The position numbers were made by a program, and so were the translations under genes. The notes under the pieces are model-generated. The model saw only the letters and a program-made list of their open reading frames with translations, ran no database searches and was not told the DNA's origin. DNA of 62,232 bases from Candidatus Omnitrophota bacterium (GTDB lineage Bacteria; Omnitrophota; Omnitrophia; Omnitrophales; Aquincolibacteriaceae). Below are positions 33,768-42,053 of this stretch, piece after piece; position 1 is the first letter of the stretch, and every line of letters starts with the position of its first letter. The stretch spans positions 1 through 62,232 of the forward strand of contig JACKFM010000007.1 in NCBI GenBank assembly GCA_020632475.1. Direction: 5' to 3'.

Positions 33768-34658
33768 ATGGCTCAAGAGCAAATTCCGGATGCATTTCCT
33801 TATCAATCGCGTTTTGTGACGGTTCACGGCTCCAGTATGCATTATGTGGACGAAGGAAAAGGCGAGACATTCGTTTTTATCCACGGGAATCCGACGTCTT
33901 CGTATTTGTGGCGTAATGTGATTGCGCATTTAAGCGAAAGTGTCAGGTGTATTGCCCCGGACCTTATCGGCATGGGGTTGTCGGAAAAGCCTGATATTGA
34001 ATATACACTGCAGGATCAACTCTATTTTTTTCATGGGTTGATTAAAGCGCTGAATCTGAAAAAGATGACGCTGGTGATGCACGAATACGGCAGCCTTTTG
34101 GGCTTTGCTTATGCCCAAAGACATCCGGATCAGATCAAGGCGCTGGTCTTTATGGAGGCCGTTGTCAAACCGCTTGAAAGCGCTCAATTGCCTGAAGAAT
34201 ACCGTCAATGGCTGGCGCAGGCCCGTGATCCGGTGAAGGGGCCGGTGCGAATCATCCGGGATAATCTTTTTGTCGAAAAGAAATATTCTGAATGGCTTAT
34301 GCGGCCGATGAGTGAGTTTGAAAAAGAATATTTTGAAGAGCCGTTTTTAGATTTATGGACCCGAAAACCGGTTTGGCAATGTCTTCAGGATATGCCGATC
34401 GATGACCAGCCCGAAGCAGTCACGGAGATCGTCCGCAATTATACGCATTATTTAATGACCTCCGATTGTCCCAAGCTTTTGTTATGGGTGCATCCCGGAG
34501 TACTGATCAGTGAAGCCGTTGCCGATTGGTGCCGAGGCCGGTTTAAAAATTTATCGGTGATTGATTGCGGTGAAGCAGGTTTTTATCTGCCGGAAAATAT
34601 TCCACAGGAAATAGGTCTGCAAATCGCAGAGTGGCACAGAATAAAAAACGGGTCCTAA
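33768..34658 (+). CDS. Haloalkane-dehalogenase-like protein lacking catalytic Asp and His
   Basis: 296 residues from ATG 33768. It is very close to the DhaA/LinB type: FIHGNPTSSYLWRN, CIAPDLIGMGLSEKPD, and FMEAV with the acid Glu. The nucleophile elbow HDWGS is HEYGS (Asp to Glu106, halide-binding Trp to Tyr), and the base motif HYLQED is FYLPEN (His to Phe272). By my count these fall at the DhaA numbers 106 and 272. With neither nucleophile nor base, dehalogenase activity should be lost. The fold is well kept, so a binding or new catalytic role is likely and not decay. Confidence 0.85.
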   Translation: MAQEQIPDAFPYQSRFVTVHGSSMHYVDEGKGETFVFIHGNPTSSYLWRNVIAHLSESVRCIAPDLIGMGLSEKPDIEYTLQDQLYFFHGLIKALNLKKMTLVMHEYGSLLGFAYAQRHPDQIKALVFMEAVVKPLESAQLPEEYRQWLAQARDPVKGPVRIIRDNLFVEKKYSEWLMRPMSEFEKEYFEEPFLDLWTRKPVWQCLQDMPIDDQPEAVTEIVRNYTHYLMTSDCPKLLLWVHPGVLISEAVADWCRGRFKNLSVIDCGEAGFYLPENIPQEIGLQIAEWHRIKNGS

Positions 34659-34685
34659 CCGGCTTTTGAAAGAGCGACTAAAAAT

Positions 34686-35711
34686 ATGAATCATTACCCA
34701 CGACAGCGCCAGGATCGTACACAGAGGCGCCGGAATACTCATCGGCGGCATCCGTCAGACTCACACCCCAATACCCATTCTCACCGTGATCACCGCCGCG
34801 GGTCTGAGGGGTACCACAGGGCTGAGGCCGGCCACAGGGCCAGGAGTTCACATCCTTTTTTAAGGCGGGTGTCAATCGATCCTTCACCACGGATTTGTCT
34901 GGAATCGGGTTCAGCTGAATTGACGATGAGAGCCATGGATCTTTTATGTCCGATCGGATGCGGTCAGCGCGGTCTGATTGTGGCTCCGCCGGGTTCGGGC
35001 AAGACAACTTTTTTAAGGCATTTGTGCCAGGCCATTGTTAAAGCAAAACCGGAGATTAAACTCTACTGCCTTTTGGTCGATGAAAGGCCTGAAGAGGTGA
35101 CTGATTTCCGCCGCAACGTTGAAGCGGATGTGCGCTGGTCTTCATCGGATCAATCCTATCAGCATCATATCGAAGTAGCCGAAGATCTTATGGCTCAGGC
35201 CTATGACGAGGCTGACCGGGGTTTGGATGTCATGATTTTAATGGATTCCCTCACGCGTTTGTCGCGAGTTCACAATAGCGAGGTACGAGGCCGGGGCCGT
35301 ACACTTTCCGGCGGGGTGGATGCCGAGGGACTGCAGATTCCCAGAAGAATTTTTGGTTCGGCGCGTAAGATTGAAAATGGCGGGTCCCTGGGGATTTTGG
35401 CGACCATTTTAATCCAAACCGGGAGCCGGATGGATGAGGTCATTTTTGAAGAATTTAAAGGAACAGGAAATATGGAAATCGTTCTGTCACGTGAGATTGC
35501 CAATCGCCGGATTTATCCGGCAGTTAATGTCCATCGCACAGGCACCCGCAAGGAAGAGCTGCTCATTTCCTCATCCGAAATGGAGGGGGTGCGCAGGCTT
35601 CGTCAGGCTCTGGCTGAGATGAATGAAGTGGATGCGGCACATTATTTGGTCGAGGCTCTGAAAAAATATCCTACGAACCGTGAATTGCTGGAAACTCTGG
35701 AAAAATCATGA
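34686..35711 (+). CDS. rho: Rho-type hexameric ATPase lacking the canonical RNA-binding domain
   Basis: 341 residues, about 80 shorter than usual Rho. The motor is complete: GCGQRGLIVAPPGSGKTT (P-loop near residue 100), CLLVDERPEEV, Walker B VMILMDSLTRLSR, Q-loop DAEGLQIPRRIFGSARKIENGGS and R-loop EEFKGTGNMEI. The first 70 residues are an Arg/His/Ser-rich disordered stretch (TQRRRNTHRRHPSDSHP) in place of the helical and cold-shock domains. I found no frameshifted remnant of those domains upstream. It may be the cell's terminator using a basic tail for RNA, or an extra Rho paralogue. Its stop overlaps the next ATG. Confidence 0.85.
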   Translation: MNHYPRQRQDRTQRRRNTHRRHPSDSHPNTHSHRDHRRGSEGYHRAEAGHRARSSHPFLRRVSIDPSPRICLESGSAELTMRAMDLLCPIGCGQRGLIVAPPGSGKTTFLRHLCQAIVKAKPEIKLYCLLVDERPEEVTDFRRNVEADVRWSSSDQSYQHHIEVAEDLMAQAYDEADRGLDVMILMDSLTRLSRVHNSEVRGRGRTLSGGVDAEGLQIPRRIFGSARKIENGGSLGILATILIQTGSRMDEVIFEEFKGTGNMEIVLSREIANRRIYPAVNVHRTGTRKEELLISSSEMEGVRRLRQALAEMNEVDAAHYLVEALKKYPTNRELLETLEKS

Positions 35712-36211
35712 TGAACGATTTGGTTTGTATAAGGACGTATCCTGACTCCATGGAAGCTGAATTGGCTAAAAATTTTTTAGATGCCAATGCGATCCCGGCG
35801 ATGTTAATTAGAGAACAAGGCAGCGCCATTCAATTAATGGTTCGTTCTCAGGATCTTGACCAGGCCCAAGCGCTTTTAACCGATGAGGGCCTTGATGCTT
35901 CGCATCTTGATCAGGAAACGCGCGAGACCCTTCAACAGCAGGAACTTGACAACCGGGAGGCTGCAGAAGAATTTAAAGAGATCAAAACCGAAGAGCTCCG
36001 GCAAAAGGCGCAGAGTATAAAATCGAATGCAATTTTAGGCTGGGTTCTTTTAGCTGCCGGAGGGGGCATTCTTTTTTTGAGTCACGGAAGCCGTTTTTTG
36101 ATGAAGGCAGGCATGATTTGTATTATTTTTGCAATTATTCAGTATTTTGTATGGAAAGATGCCGTGAAGGCCGCGGCCGAGCTTGAGAAGATGACAGGTC
36201 AAAATAAATGA
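35708..36211 (+). CDS. DUF2007-domain membrane protein
   Basis: 167 residues, coupled to rho by ATGA. The N-terminal 70 residues (CIRTYPDSMEAELAKNFLDAN ... RSQDLDQAQALL) match DUF2007, a small ferredoxin-like fold of unknown signalling role. A Glu/Gln-rich coiled coil (about 75-105) and two membrane helices (AILGWVLLAAGGGILFL, MICIIFAIIQYFVW) follow. Its end overlaps the next gene by ATGA. Confidence 0.82.
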   Translation: MMNDLVCIRTYPDSMEAELAKNFLDANAIPAMLIREQGSAIQLMVRSQDLDQAQALLTDEGLDASHLDQETRETLQQQELDNREAAEEFKEIKTEELRQKAQSIKSNAILGWVLLAAGGGILFLSHGSRFLMKAGMICIIFAIIQYFVWKDAVKAAAELEKMTGQNK

Positions 36212-36741
36212 GAAAAAGTGTTATTTTTTTGATGCTATGGATGTTCGCCCCGGCGATGCTGAATGCCCAAACCGAACAGGCCTTATTGCAAAAGGCAATG
36301 GAAAATCCCGTCTTTCAGGTCAAGGGGACGGCCGTCAATTCCCTTTTTATGAATGGAGATGAAATCAAATCCAACAAAGATAATGACCAGGTCATTTACG
36401 AAATTGATTTGCCGCAAAAAACCGTCAAACGTATTGCTTTGTACAATCCTCGTATTAAAGAAGGGCCCAATGCCGGATTACAGGCCGATGGCGCTGTTTA
36501 TAATATTGTTCAATATGATCATGACTTCATGAAAGACCAGTTGATTATTAAAGCGATTGGTCAGGCCGGTGAATCGGACACCTTTGAAACCCTCATCATC
36601 GGTGAGGACTTTATTACGACCTCACGCTCAACCAAAGGATATTTTGTACTCTATCATTATGACCGCACCGACAGTGACGGCATCCATTTCCGGGAAAAAC
36701 GGTTAAAAGCCAAAGAAAGGGTCACACATGATCTTTGGTAA
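36208..36741 (+). CDS. Exported protein, tandem paralogue 1
   Basis: 177 residues with a signal peptide (SVIFLMLWMFAPAMLNAQ). The mature protein shares with the next gene's product a FQVKG/LEIKG opening, a DLPQKTVKR/NMPEKIIRR strand, AVYNIVQYDHD/IVYDIVYQGRD, and a strong block LIIKAIGQAGESDTFETLIIGEDFI. The two are tandem duplicates. Mostly beta, no family recognised. Translationally coupled to DUF2007. Confidence 0.72.
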   Translation: MRKSVIFLMLWMFAPAMLNAQTEQALLQKAMENPVFQVKGTAVNSLFMNGDEIKSNKDNDQVIYEIDLPQKTVKRIALYNPRIKEGPNAGLQADGAVYNIVQYDHDFMKDQLIIKAIGQAGESDTFETLIIGEDFITTSRSTKGYFVLYHYDRTDSDGIHFREKRLKAKERVTHDLW

Positions 36742-37297
36742 GAATCCGGCCTGGCTCTTTGTTTTCAGTTTATTGATATGGCCTGCCGCTTTAGCGGAGG
36801 CTAAGATGATCGGCCCCGAGCAGACGCTTGAAATTAAAGGGGTGTCGCAGACTTCCTATACTTTTGATGCGGGTGAGTTAAAAAGGAATAAAGGCGGTGA
36901 CCGCATTACCTTTTTTGTGAATATGCCTGAAAAAATTATTCGTCGTGAATCTTTTTACCGTTCACCTTCCGGCAAAAATACGCGTCCGCTGAATACTCAA
37001 AAGCCCATCGTCTACGATATTGTGTATCAGGGGCGGGATCCTTTTAAGAAGCAGTTCATTGTCAAGGCCATCGGCAAGACAGAGGATGCGGACGGTTTTG
37101 AAACCGTCGTGATCGGGGAAGATTTTATTGCGATTTCCAGGGCGATTGAGGGTTATTTTGAAATTTATCAATTTAAACGGATGGACCCGGCGGCAGCGCA
37201 ACCGGTTTATTCGGCGAAAAAAACTCAGGCGAGTCAGCAGGCCACTTTAGTGGATACCCTTAAGAGTATTAAGTTTCGCAAACGGACGAAAGGCTGA
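36728..37297 (+). CDS. Exported protein, tandem paralogue 2
   Basis: 189 residues, starting 14 bp inside the previous gene with GAAAGGG upstream. The signal peptide is LFVFSLLIWPAALAEA. The core FIVKAIGKTEDADGFETVVIGEDFIAISRAIEGYFEIYQF aligns without gaps to the preceding protein. A basic C-terminal tail (IKFRKRTKG) is specific to this copy. Function unknown. Confidence 0.72.
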   Translation: MIFGKNPAWLFVFSLLIWPAALAEAKMIGPEQTLEIKGVSQTSYTFDAGELKRNKGGDRITFFVNMPEKIIRRESFYRSPSGKNTRPLNTQKPIVYDIVYQGRDPFKKQFIVKAIGKTEDADGFETVVIGEDFIAISRAIEGYFEIYQFKRMDPAAAQPVYSAKKTQASQQATLVDTLKSIKFRKRTKG

Positions 37298-37352
37298 TTC
37301 CCATAGACCGTTTCTGCGGCAACGGCAGTTTGCTTTCTAACAGGAGGGCAGT

Positions 37353-37748
37353 ATGAAAAGAAGAATATGGGTTTTTATCCTTGGGATCATGACGTATTCA
37401 CTGATTGCTCAAGCGGACATTCCTGAAAATTTTCGGGAAATCAAGGGAGTTCCCCAGGTCAAATCCGAAGTATGGCCCGGGCACGTAGAACGCTATGAGC
37501 TTTCCGCCGAAGAGGGGCAGAGTGCCTCCCTGTGGATTTTAAAAAAAGGGGGAGAAATTTACTGGGCATCCAAAGAATACGAGCCCCTGGCTTACGTTCC
37601 GGCGGGTCTTTATGATAATTTTGTCAGTTATACGGGAAAAGGATTTGTGAAAATTAACATTGATAAGGGCAAATGCGAGTATATGGAAACCTTACAGGAA
37701 AAATTTGGTTCAATCACCTATTATGGGGATTGCACGATCAGCACCTGA
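37353..37748 (+). CDS. Small exported protein of unknown function
   Basis: 131 residues, ATG after AGGAGGG. Signal peptide VFILGIMTYSLIAQA, cleavage likely before DIPENF. The mature protein is mostly beta with two cysteines (KCEYM, DCTIST) that could form a disulfide. It follows the two paralogous exported proteins and shares only a short KGVPQ/KGVSQ string with them, which is too little to call homology. Confidence 0.65.
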   Translation: MKRRIWVFILGIMTYSLIAQADIPENFREIKGVPQVKSEVWPGHVERYELSAEEGQSASLWILKKGGEIYWASKEYEPLAYVPAGLYDNFVSYTGKGFVKINIDKGKCEYMETLQEKFGSITYYGDCTIST

Positions 37749-37798
37749 CCGGGTGATGTAAGGGAAATATCCTTGCAGGTTTAATAAAGGAAATAACC

Positions 37799-38182
37799 AT
37801 GACAGATGAAAAAAAGACCATTCTTGTGATTGATGATGAAACGGCAGTGGTGGATTTAATTCGTTTGGTGCTGCGTGAAAAGGGACATGAAATTTTGACT
37901 GCCCACGACGGCAGACAGGGGCTTAAAATAGTTGAGGAGAAGCGCCCTGATTTGATCCTGATGGATGTCAATATGCCGCAAATGGGAGGGATTTCACTTT
38001 TTCATCACCTGGGACCTTTTTTTGATCACTCCAAGGCCTTTCCGGTCATTGTGATGACGGGTGAGACCGGGGTTGCCGATGTTTTTGACGCTCAGAAAAT
38101 ATTAGGCATTTTGGAAAAGCCTTTCACCATGGATGAATTGGAAAAAACAGTGGCTATGGCCATGGAAAAGCTGAGCGCGTAA
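37799..38182 (+). CDS. Single-domain response regulator
   Basis: 127 residues, ATG after AAAGGA. Receiver landmarks: ILVIDDET, Asp in ILMDVNMPQM, Thr in VMTGETG, Lys in ILEKPFT. A short insertion near residues 65-75 (HHLGPFFDHSKAF) distinguishes it from the other receivers. No output domain. A long hairpin follows 80 bp downstream. Confidence 0.88.
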   Translation: MTDEKKTILVIDDETAVVDLIRLVLREKGHEILTAHDGRQGLKIVEEKRPDLILMDVNMPQMGGISLFHHLGPFFDHSKAFPVIVMTGETGVADVFDAQKILGILEKPFTMDELEKTVAMAMEKLSA

Positions 38183-38258
38183 AACAATAGTCCGTTTTAA
38201 CTGTCTAAATTTATTACCCATCCGGCGAAATTATGTTGAATAAAAATTCTGGAAGCGT

Positions 38259-38316
38259 AAAATATTTTCATCCAATGATCTCCGGGCGGAGATAGACATA
38301 ACGGATGAAGAATTTT
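38259..38316 (+). terminator. Long imperfect hairpin in the 38.2-38.6 kb gap
   Basis: Outer arms 38259-38273 and 38303-38316 pair imperfectly over about 14 bp. An inner perfect hairpin ATCTCC-GGGC-GGAGAT (38278-38293) sits within. It probably ends the receiver transcript. The rest of 38183-38448 shows no gene. Confidence 0.45.
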
Positions 38317-38448
38317 CATTAACGGGCCGAATTCATTTCTCATCTTTTTATACGACAGATTAAAAATTATGCTCCCAATTCGTTTCTTGCATTTCTTCTG
38401 CCGGCTTCAGGATCAAACCGACCATAGACTCGCATTGATAAATTACCC

Positions 38449-38546
38449 GGGCATTTGTGCACGTCGAGGAAAGTTCTGTGTAATACGGACAAAATCCGCT
38501 ATTCACAGGGTGGGGACCAAACGCGTGCACATGTCCGGCCTTTTTT
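38449..38546 (+). ncRNA. Candidate structured RNA ending in a T6 tract
   Basis: A closing stem pairs GGGCAT (38449-38454) plus GTGCACG (38457-38463) with CGTGCAC plus ATGTCC (38524-38536). Inside is a second hairpin with CTGTG/CACAG and AATACGGA/TCCGCTATT (38476-38508). GGCCTTTTTT follows directly (38537-38546). This is a branched, terminator-ended RNA shape. It could be a small RNA or an attenuator for the gene 29 bp downstream. No known family matched by eye. Confidence 0.5.
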
Positions 38547-38574
38547 GATAAGAGGGAAAATCTCTTAGAAGACT

Positions 38575-38958
38575 ATGACGTCAAAACTCATCTGTTTTTT
38601 AATCGGACTGTTAGGTGTTGTTTCGATTGTCCTCTATTGGTTCAAACAACCCGATGACCAGGGCTTTACCGCGCCTGCCGCGATTCACAGCATCCAACTT
38701 GTACCTGAGGGCGAGAAACAGATTAATGTTCCGATGACCCGTTATGAATGGCGTTTATTGATTTTACAATCCCACTACGAGAAAAAAGAATATGAACAGG
38801 TAATTCGAGTCGCCCCGTCATTAATAACGCAGTTAAAACAGGAATCACCCGACAGGCGCGAGGTGTTTGCCGCAATGATAGAAGATTCCTATCGCCGGCT
38901 CGGACATAAGCAAAAAGCCTCTGAAATCCATAGACAATTAGCATCGTCTGACACTTAA
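38575..38958 (+). CDS. Membrane-anchored small helical protein
   Basis: 127 residues. An N-terminal membrane helix (LICFLIGLLGVVSIVLYWF) is followed by a helical periplasmic part with TPR-like character (RLLILQSHYEKKEYEQVIRV, MIEDSYRRLGHKQKASEIHR). No family recognised. No clear ribosome site. It lies just after the structured RNA candidate and before pepN. Confidence 0.6.
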   Translation: MTSKLICFLIGLLGVVSIVLYWFKQPDDQGFTAPAAIHSIQLVPEGEKQINVPMTRYEWRLLILQSHYEKKEYEQVIRVAPSLITQLKQESPDRREVFAAMIEDSYRRLGHKQKASEIHRQLASSDT

Positions 38959-39024
38959 GTTTATGGGTTAGACGGCATCCGGGTTATGGATTCCTGTCTC
39001 AATAATTTTCAAAATGAGTGATGC

Positions 39025-41691
39025 GTGAATCAATCCGTTCGTAAAGAAATTTATCTGAAAGATTATTGCCCCCCCGCTTATCGTATTCTGCATGCGGATT
39101 TATGTTTTGATCTGTATGAGGATAAAACGCTTGTCGAATCCTGTCTTCAAATCAAAAAAGCCGAACACATAACTCCGGGGACCGAGCTTGCCCTGAACGG
39201 TGAAAAACTGAATCTTCTGGCGGTTGAAATGGACGGCCGGGCTTTGGATCAAACGCATTACCGCTTGAGCGAGACCCGCCTGATTCTGATCAATCCTCCC
39301 GAAACGTTTGAGCTGAAAATCGTGACTCAGATTGATCCGAAGAAGAATTACGCCCTGGAAGGGCTCTACCAATCAAACGGAATTTTTTGTACGCAAAATG
39401 AATCCGAGGGATTCCGTAAAATCACCTATTATTTGGACCGTCCGGATGTCATGGCGACTTTTACCACGACCATTCGTGCGGATAAGAAAAGGTATCCGGT
39501 ACTGCTTTCAAACGGTAATCCGGTCGGCTCCGGGGATCTTGAATCCGGACGGCATTTTGTAACCTGGAAAGATCCTTTTGCCAAGCCGTGTTATTTATTC
39601 GCACTTGTCGCCGGAGATTTGGCAGTGCATCAGGACGTCTTTAAAACAAAATCCGGCCGTGACATTGATTTGAGAATTTATGTTCAGCACGGAAAAGAGG
39701 ATCAAACCGCTCATGCCATGGGCTCTTTGAAAAGGGCCATGAAGTGGGATGAAGACACCTTTGGTCTTGAATGCGACCTGGATACCTACATGATTGTTGC
39801 CGTGGATGACTTTAATTTCGGGGCCATGGAAAATAAAGGGCTTAATATTTTTAATTCCCAGTACATTCTGGCCCGGCCCGAGAGCGCAACGGATCTTGAT
39901 TATCAGCAGATTGAAGGCGTGATCGGACATGAGTATTTCCATAACTGGACGGGGAACCGGGTGACCTGCCGGGACTGGTTTCAGATTACGCTGAAGGAAG
40001 GCTTGACGGTCTTCAGAGATCAGGAGTTTTCGTGTGATATGGGTGCACGTGCCGTGAAACGCATTGCCGACGTAAGAATCTTAAGAGACTACCAGTTTGT
40101 TGAGGATGCGGGGCCTAATGCCCATCCGATCAAACCACCCTCTTATATTGAAATCAACAATTTTTACACGGCAACGGTCTACAATAAAGGGGCTGAGGTG
40201 ATCCGCATGATTGATACGCTGATCGGCCGTGCAGCTTTTTGTAAGGGGATTACAAAATATTTTGAGCTTTATGACGGCCAGGCTGTTACGACTGAAGATT
40301 TTGTGCATGCCATGGAACTGGCTTCAGGCCGGGACCTGACACAATTTAAAAACTGGTATGACCAGGCCGGGACACCGGTTTGCAAAGTCAGTTCCGATTA
40401 TGATGAAAAGACCCGGACCTATAAACTTAATGTTAAACAACGGCCTCCAGTGTCGGTGAGCCATGAGACAAAACCCTATTATTTTCCGCTTGTTACCGGG
40501 TTTTTGGATAGGGAGGGTCGTGATATTCCCCTGGAACTTGAAGGTAAGTCCGACAGCCCCATCGCGAGTGTTTTGTGTATCAGCAAATCTGAAGAAGATT
40601 TTTATTTTAAAAATCTAGTTTCAAGACCCGTACCGTCCTTGCTGCGTAATTTTTCTGCGCCCGTGCGGCTTGAATACGATTATGCACAGGACGATCTGGT
40701 ACATTTATTGGCCTATGACCGTGATGAGTTCAACCGTTATGAGGCGGGGCAGAGATTGGCCGCTTCGGCCATGAACCGGTTGATTACGGTTTTCCAGAAC
40801 GCCGGAGAACCCTCGATCGATGAAGGTATTCTTGAGGCCTTTGGAAAACTGATCACCGATGAGGGGATTGATCCGGCATTTAAGGCCGAGGCCTTGATCA
40901 TGCCCAGCCTGACCGCTTTAACCGAACCCATGCCGATTTGTGATTTTGATTCGGCTTTTATTGCGCGTGAATTTTTTCTGAGTGCGCTGGCTAAAAAATA
41001 CGAGGCTGAATTCCTTCGAATGTATGAGACACTGCATTGTCCCGGCGAACCTTATCAGGTGACGTCTGAGGCCGTGGGCAAAAGAAGTCTTAAGAACCGG
41101 TCCTTATTTTATCTGTCGATACTCGAAACGTCCCAATACGCCGAATTGATTCTTGAGCAGCTTAAGACCGCTTCCAATATGACCGATCAGATAGCGGCTC
41201 TAAGCGCCCTGTGCCAAATGCGGAGTCATGAAAAACAAGAAGGGATCGAGTTTTTTTATGAGCGTTGGAAAGACAACGGACTGGTGCTGAATAAATGGTT
41301 TGCCGCGCAGGCCTCTTCAAAAAATGCGGATGTTCTAAAATCCGTAAAACGGCTTGAAAACCATCCGGCCTTTGACAAAAAAAATCCGAATAAAATACGC
41401 GTTCTTTTCGGCGTTTTTGCGCAAAACCTGATTCATTTTCACCATATCTCCGGACAAGGGTATGCTTATATTGCAGATCAGATTATTGAAATCGATCAAT
41501 TTAATCCCAAATCCGCAGCCGGTCTGGCCAGGGCCTTTAATAAATATCAACGGATTAATGCTGCCCGGCAGGCCGCGATGCGTAAAGAGCTTGAGCGTAT
41601 TCTGGCCCAGAAGAATCTCTCGCCCGATGTCTATGAAATTGTGAGCAATATTGTAAAATCAGCCGCTGACCAAAAGAGGGACAGGGCTTAA
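39025..41691 (+). CDS. pepN: Aminopeptidase N (M1 family)
   Basis: 888 residues, GTG start. Substrate-anchoring GAMENKGLN near 265; zinc site HEYFHNW (His302, Glu303, His306) with the third ligand Glu in TLKEGLTVF about 18 residues later. The C-terminal Ig-like and helical arch domains are complete, so the length matches E. coli PepN. It removes N-terminal residues from peptides in the cytoplasm. The last four codons and the stop lie inside a 28-bp perfect palindrome, so a palindromic element supplies the C-terminal residues RDRA. Confidence 0.95.
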   Translation: MNQSVRKEIYLKDYCPPAYRILHADLCFDLYEDKTLVESCLQIKKAEHITPGTELALNGEKLNLLAVEMDGRALDQTHYRLSETRLILINPPETFELKIVTQIDPKKNYALEGLYQSNGIFCTQNESEGFRKITYYLDRPDVMATFTTTIRADKKRYPVLLSNGNPVGSGDLESGRHFVTWKDPFAKPCYLFALVAGDLAVHQDVFKTKSGRDIDLRIYVQHGKEDQTAHAMGSLKRAMKWDEDTFGLECDLDTYMIVAVDDFNFGAMENKGLNIFNSQYILARPESATDLDYQQIEGVIGHEYFHNWTGNRVTCRDWFQITLKEGLTVFRDQEFSCDMGARAVKRIADVRILRDYQFVEDAGPNAHPIKPPSYIEINNFYTATVYNKGAEVIRMIDTLIGRAAFCKGITKYFELYDGQAVTTEDFVHAMELASGRDLTQFKNWYDQAGTPVCKVSSDYDEKTRTYKLNVKQRPPVSVSHETKPYYFPLVTGFLDREGRDIPLELEGKSDSPIASVLCISKSEEDFYFKNLVSRPVPSLLRNFSAPVRLEYDYAQDDLVHLLAYDRDEFNRYEAGQRLAASAMNRLITVFQNAGEPSIDEGILEAFGKLITDEGIDPAFKAEALIMPSLTALTEPMPICDFDSAFIAREFFLSALAKKYEAEFLRMYETLHCPGEPYQVTSEAVGKRSLKNRSLFYLSILETSQYAELILEQLKTASNMTDQIAALSALCQMRSHEKQEGIEFFYERWKDNGLVLNKWFAAQASSKNADVLKSVKRLENHPAFDKKNPNKIRVLFGVFAQNLIHFHHISGQGYAYIADQIIEIDQFNPKSAAGLARAFNKYQRINAARQAAMRKELERILAQKNLSPDVYEIVSNIVKSAADQKRDRA

Positions 41692-41703
41692 GCCCTGTCC
41701 CTC
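41676..41703. repeat. 28-bp perfect palindrome over the pepN stop
   Basis: GAGGGACAGGGCTT and its exact reverse complement meet at the pepN TAA. The same arms occur at 42235-42298 around a longer core, so this is an arms-only copy of that element. It may also stabilise or end the pepN mRNA. Confidence 0.8.
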
Positions 41704-41729
41704 AGGGGCACAAAATCCACTAGCACCGC

Positions 41730-41787
41730 TCAGCCATTCGAAGATGGCTGAACGGCACAAGTGCTCGTAACAATGCCGTTGGCATTG
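41730..41787. other. Two perfect small hairpins downstream of pepN
   Basis: TCAGCCAT/ATGGCTGA (41730-41751) and CAATGCC-GTT-GGCATTG (41771-41787). The 362-bp gap between pepN and the HTH gene is dominated by such palindromes. No gene is visible in it. The final part (41880-42053) is A/T-rich with no clear promoter, though GGGTT-N5-AACCC (42023-42037) could be an operator. Confidence 0.5.
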
Positions 41788-41797
41788 ACGGGGCACT

Positions 41798-41879
41798 AGT
41801 ACTGCGCGACAATTAATTTTATGGGTTCGCAGTACTGTACCGTCTACCAATAAAATCAAATGTCAGACGGTACTAGCAC
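41798..41879 (+). repeat. 79-bp palindromic repeat, copy 3
   Basis: It contains AGTACTGCGCG, ATGGGTTCGCAGTACTG and a perfect 9-bp stem GTACCGTCT/AGACGGTAC (41837-41845, 41865-41873). Copies are at 24872-24950 (inverted) and 33221-33299. All three are intergenic. Confidence 0.85.
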
Positions 41880-42053
41880 GTTATAACATTTCAAAACATT
41901 CCCCTGTATTTGCATAAATTTTTTCCACCCCAATTTGTATTCTTAAAACCTGCCGGGTAACCTTTTGGAACCCTTTAGTTCAACGTTACTTAAACACCAC
42001 ACAAGGGATGGATTTTATCTATGGGTTGTAATAACCCGTAAAAACTGAAAAAA

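Noticed and set aside
38464..38475. GAGGAAAG resembling the RNase P RNA core
   Set aside because: Only this short string matches; the remaining conserved blocks are absent and the space to the next gene is too short for RNase P RNA.
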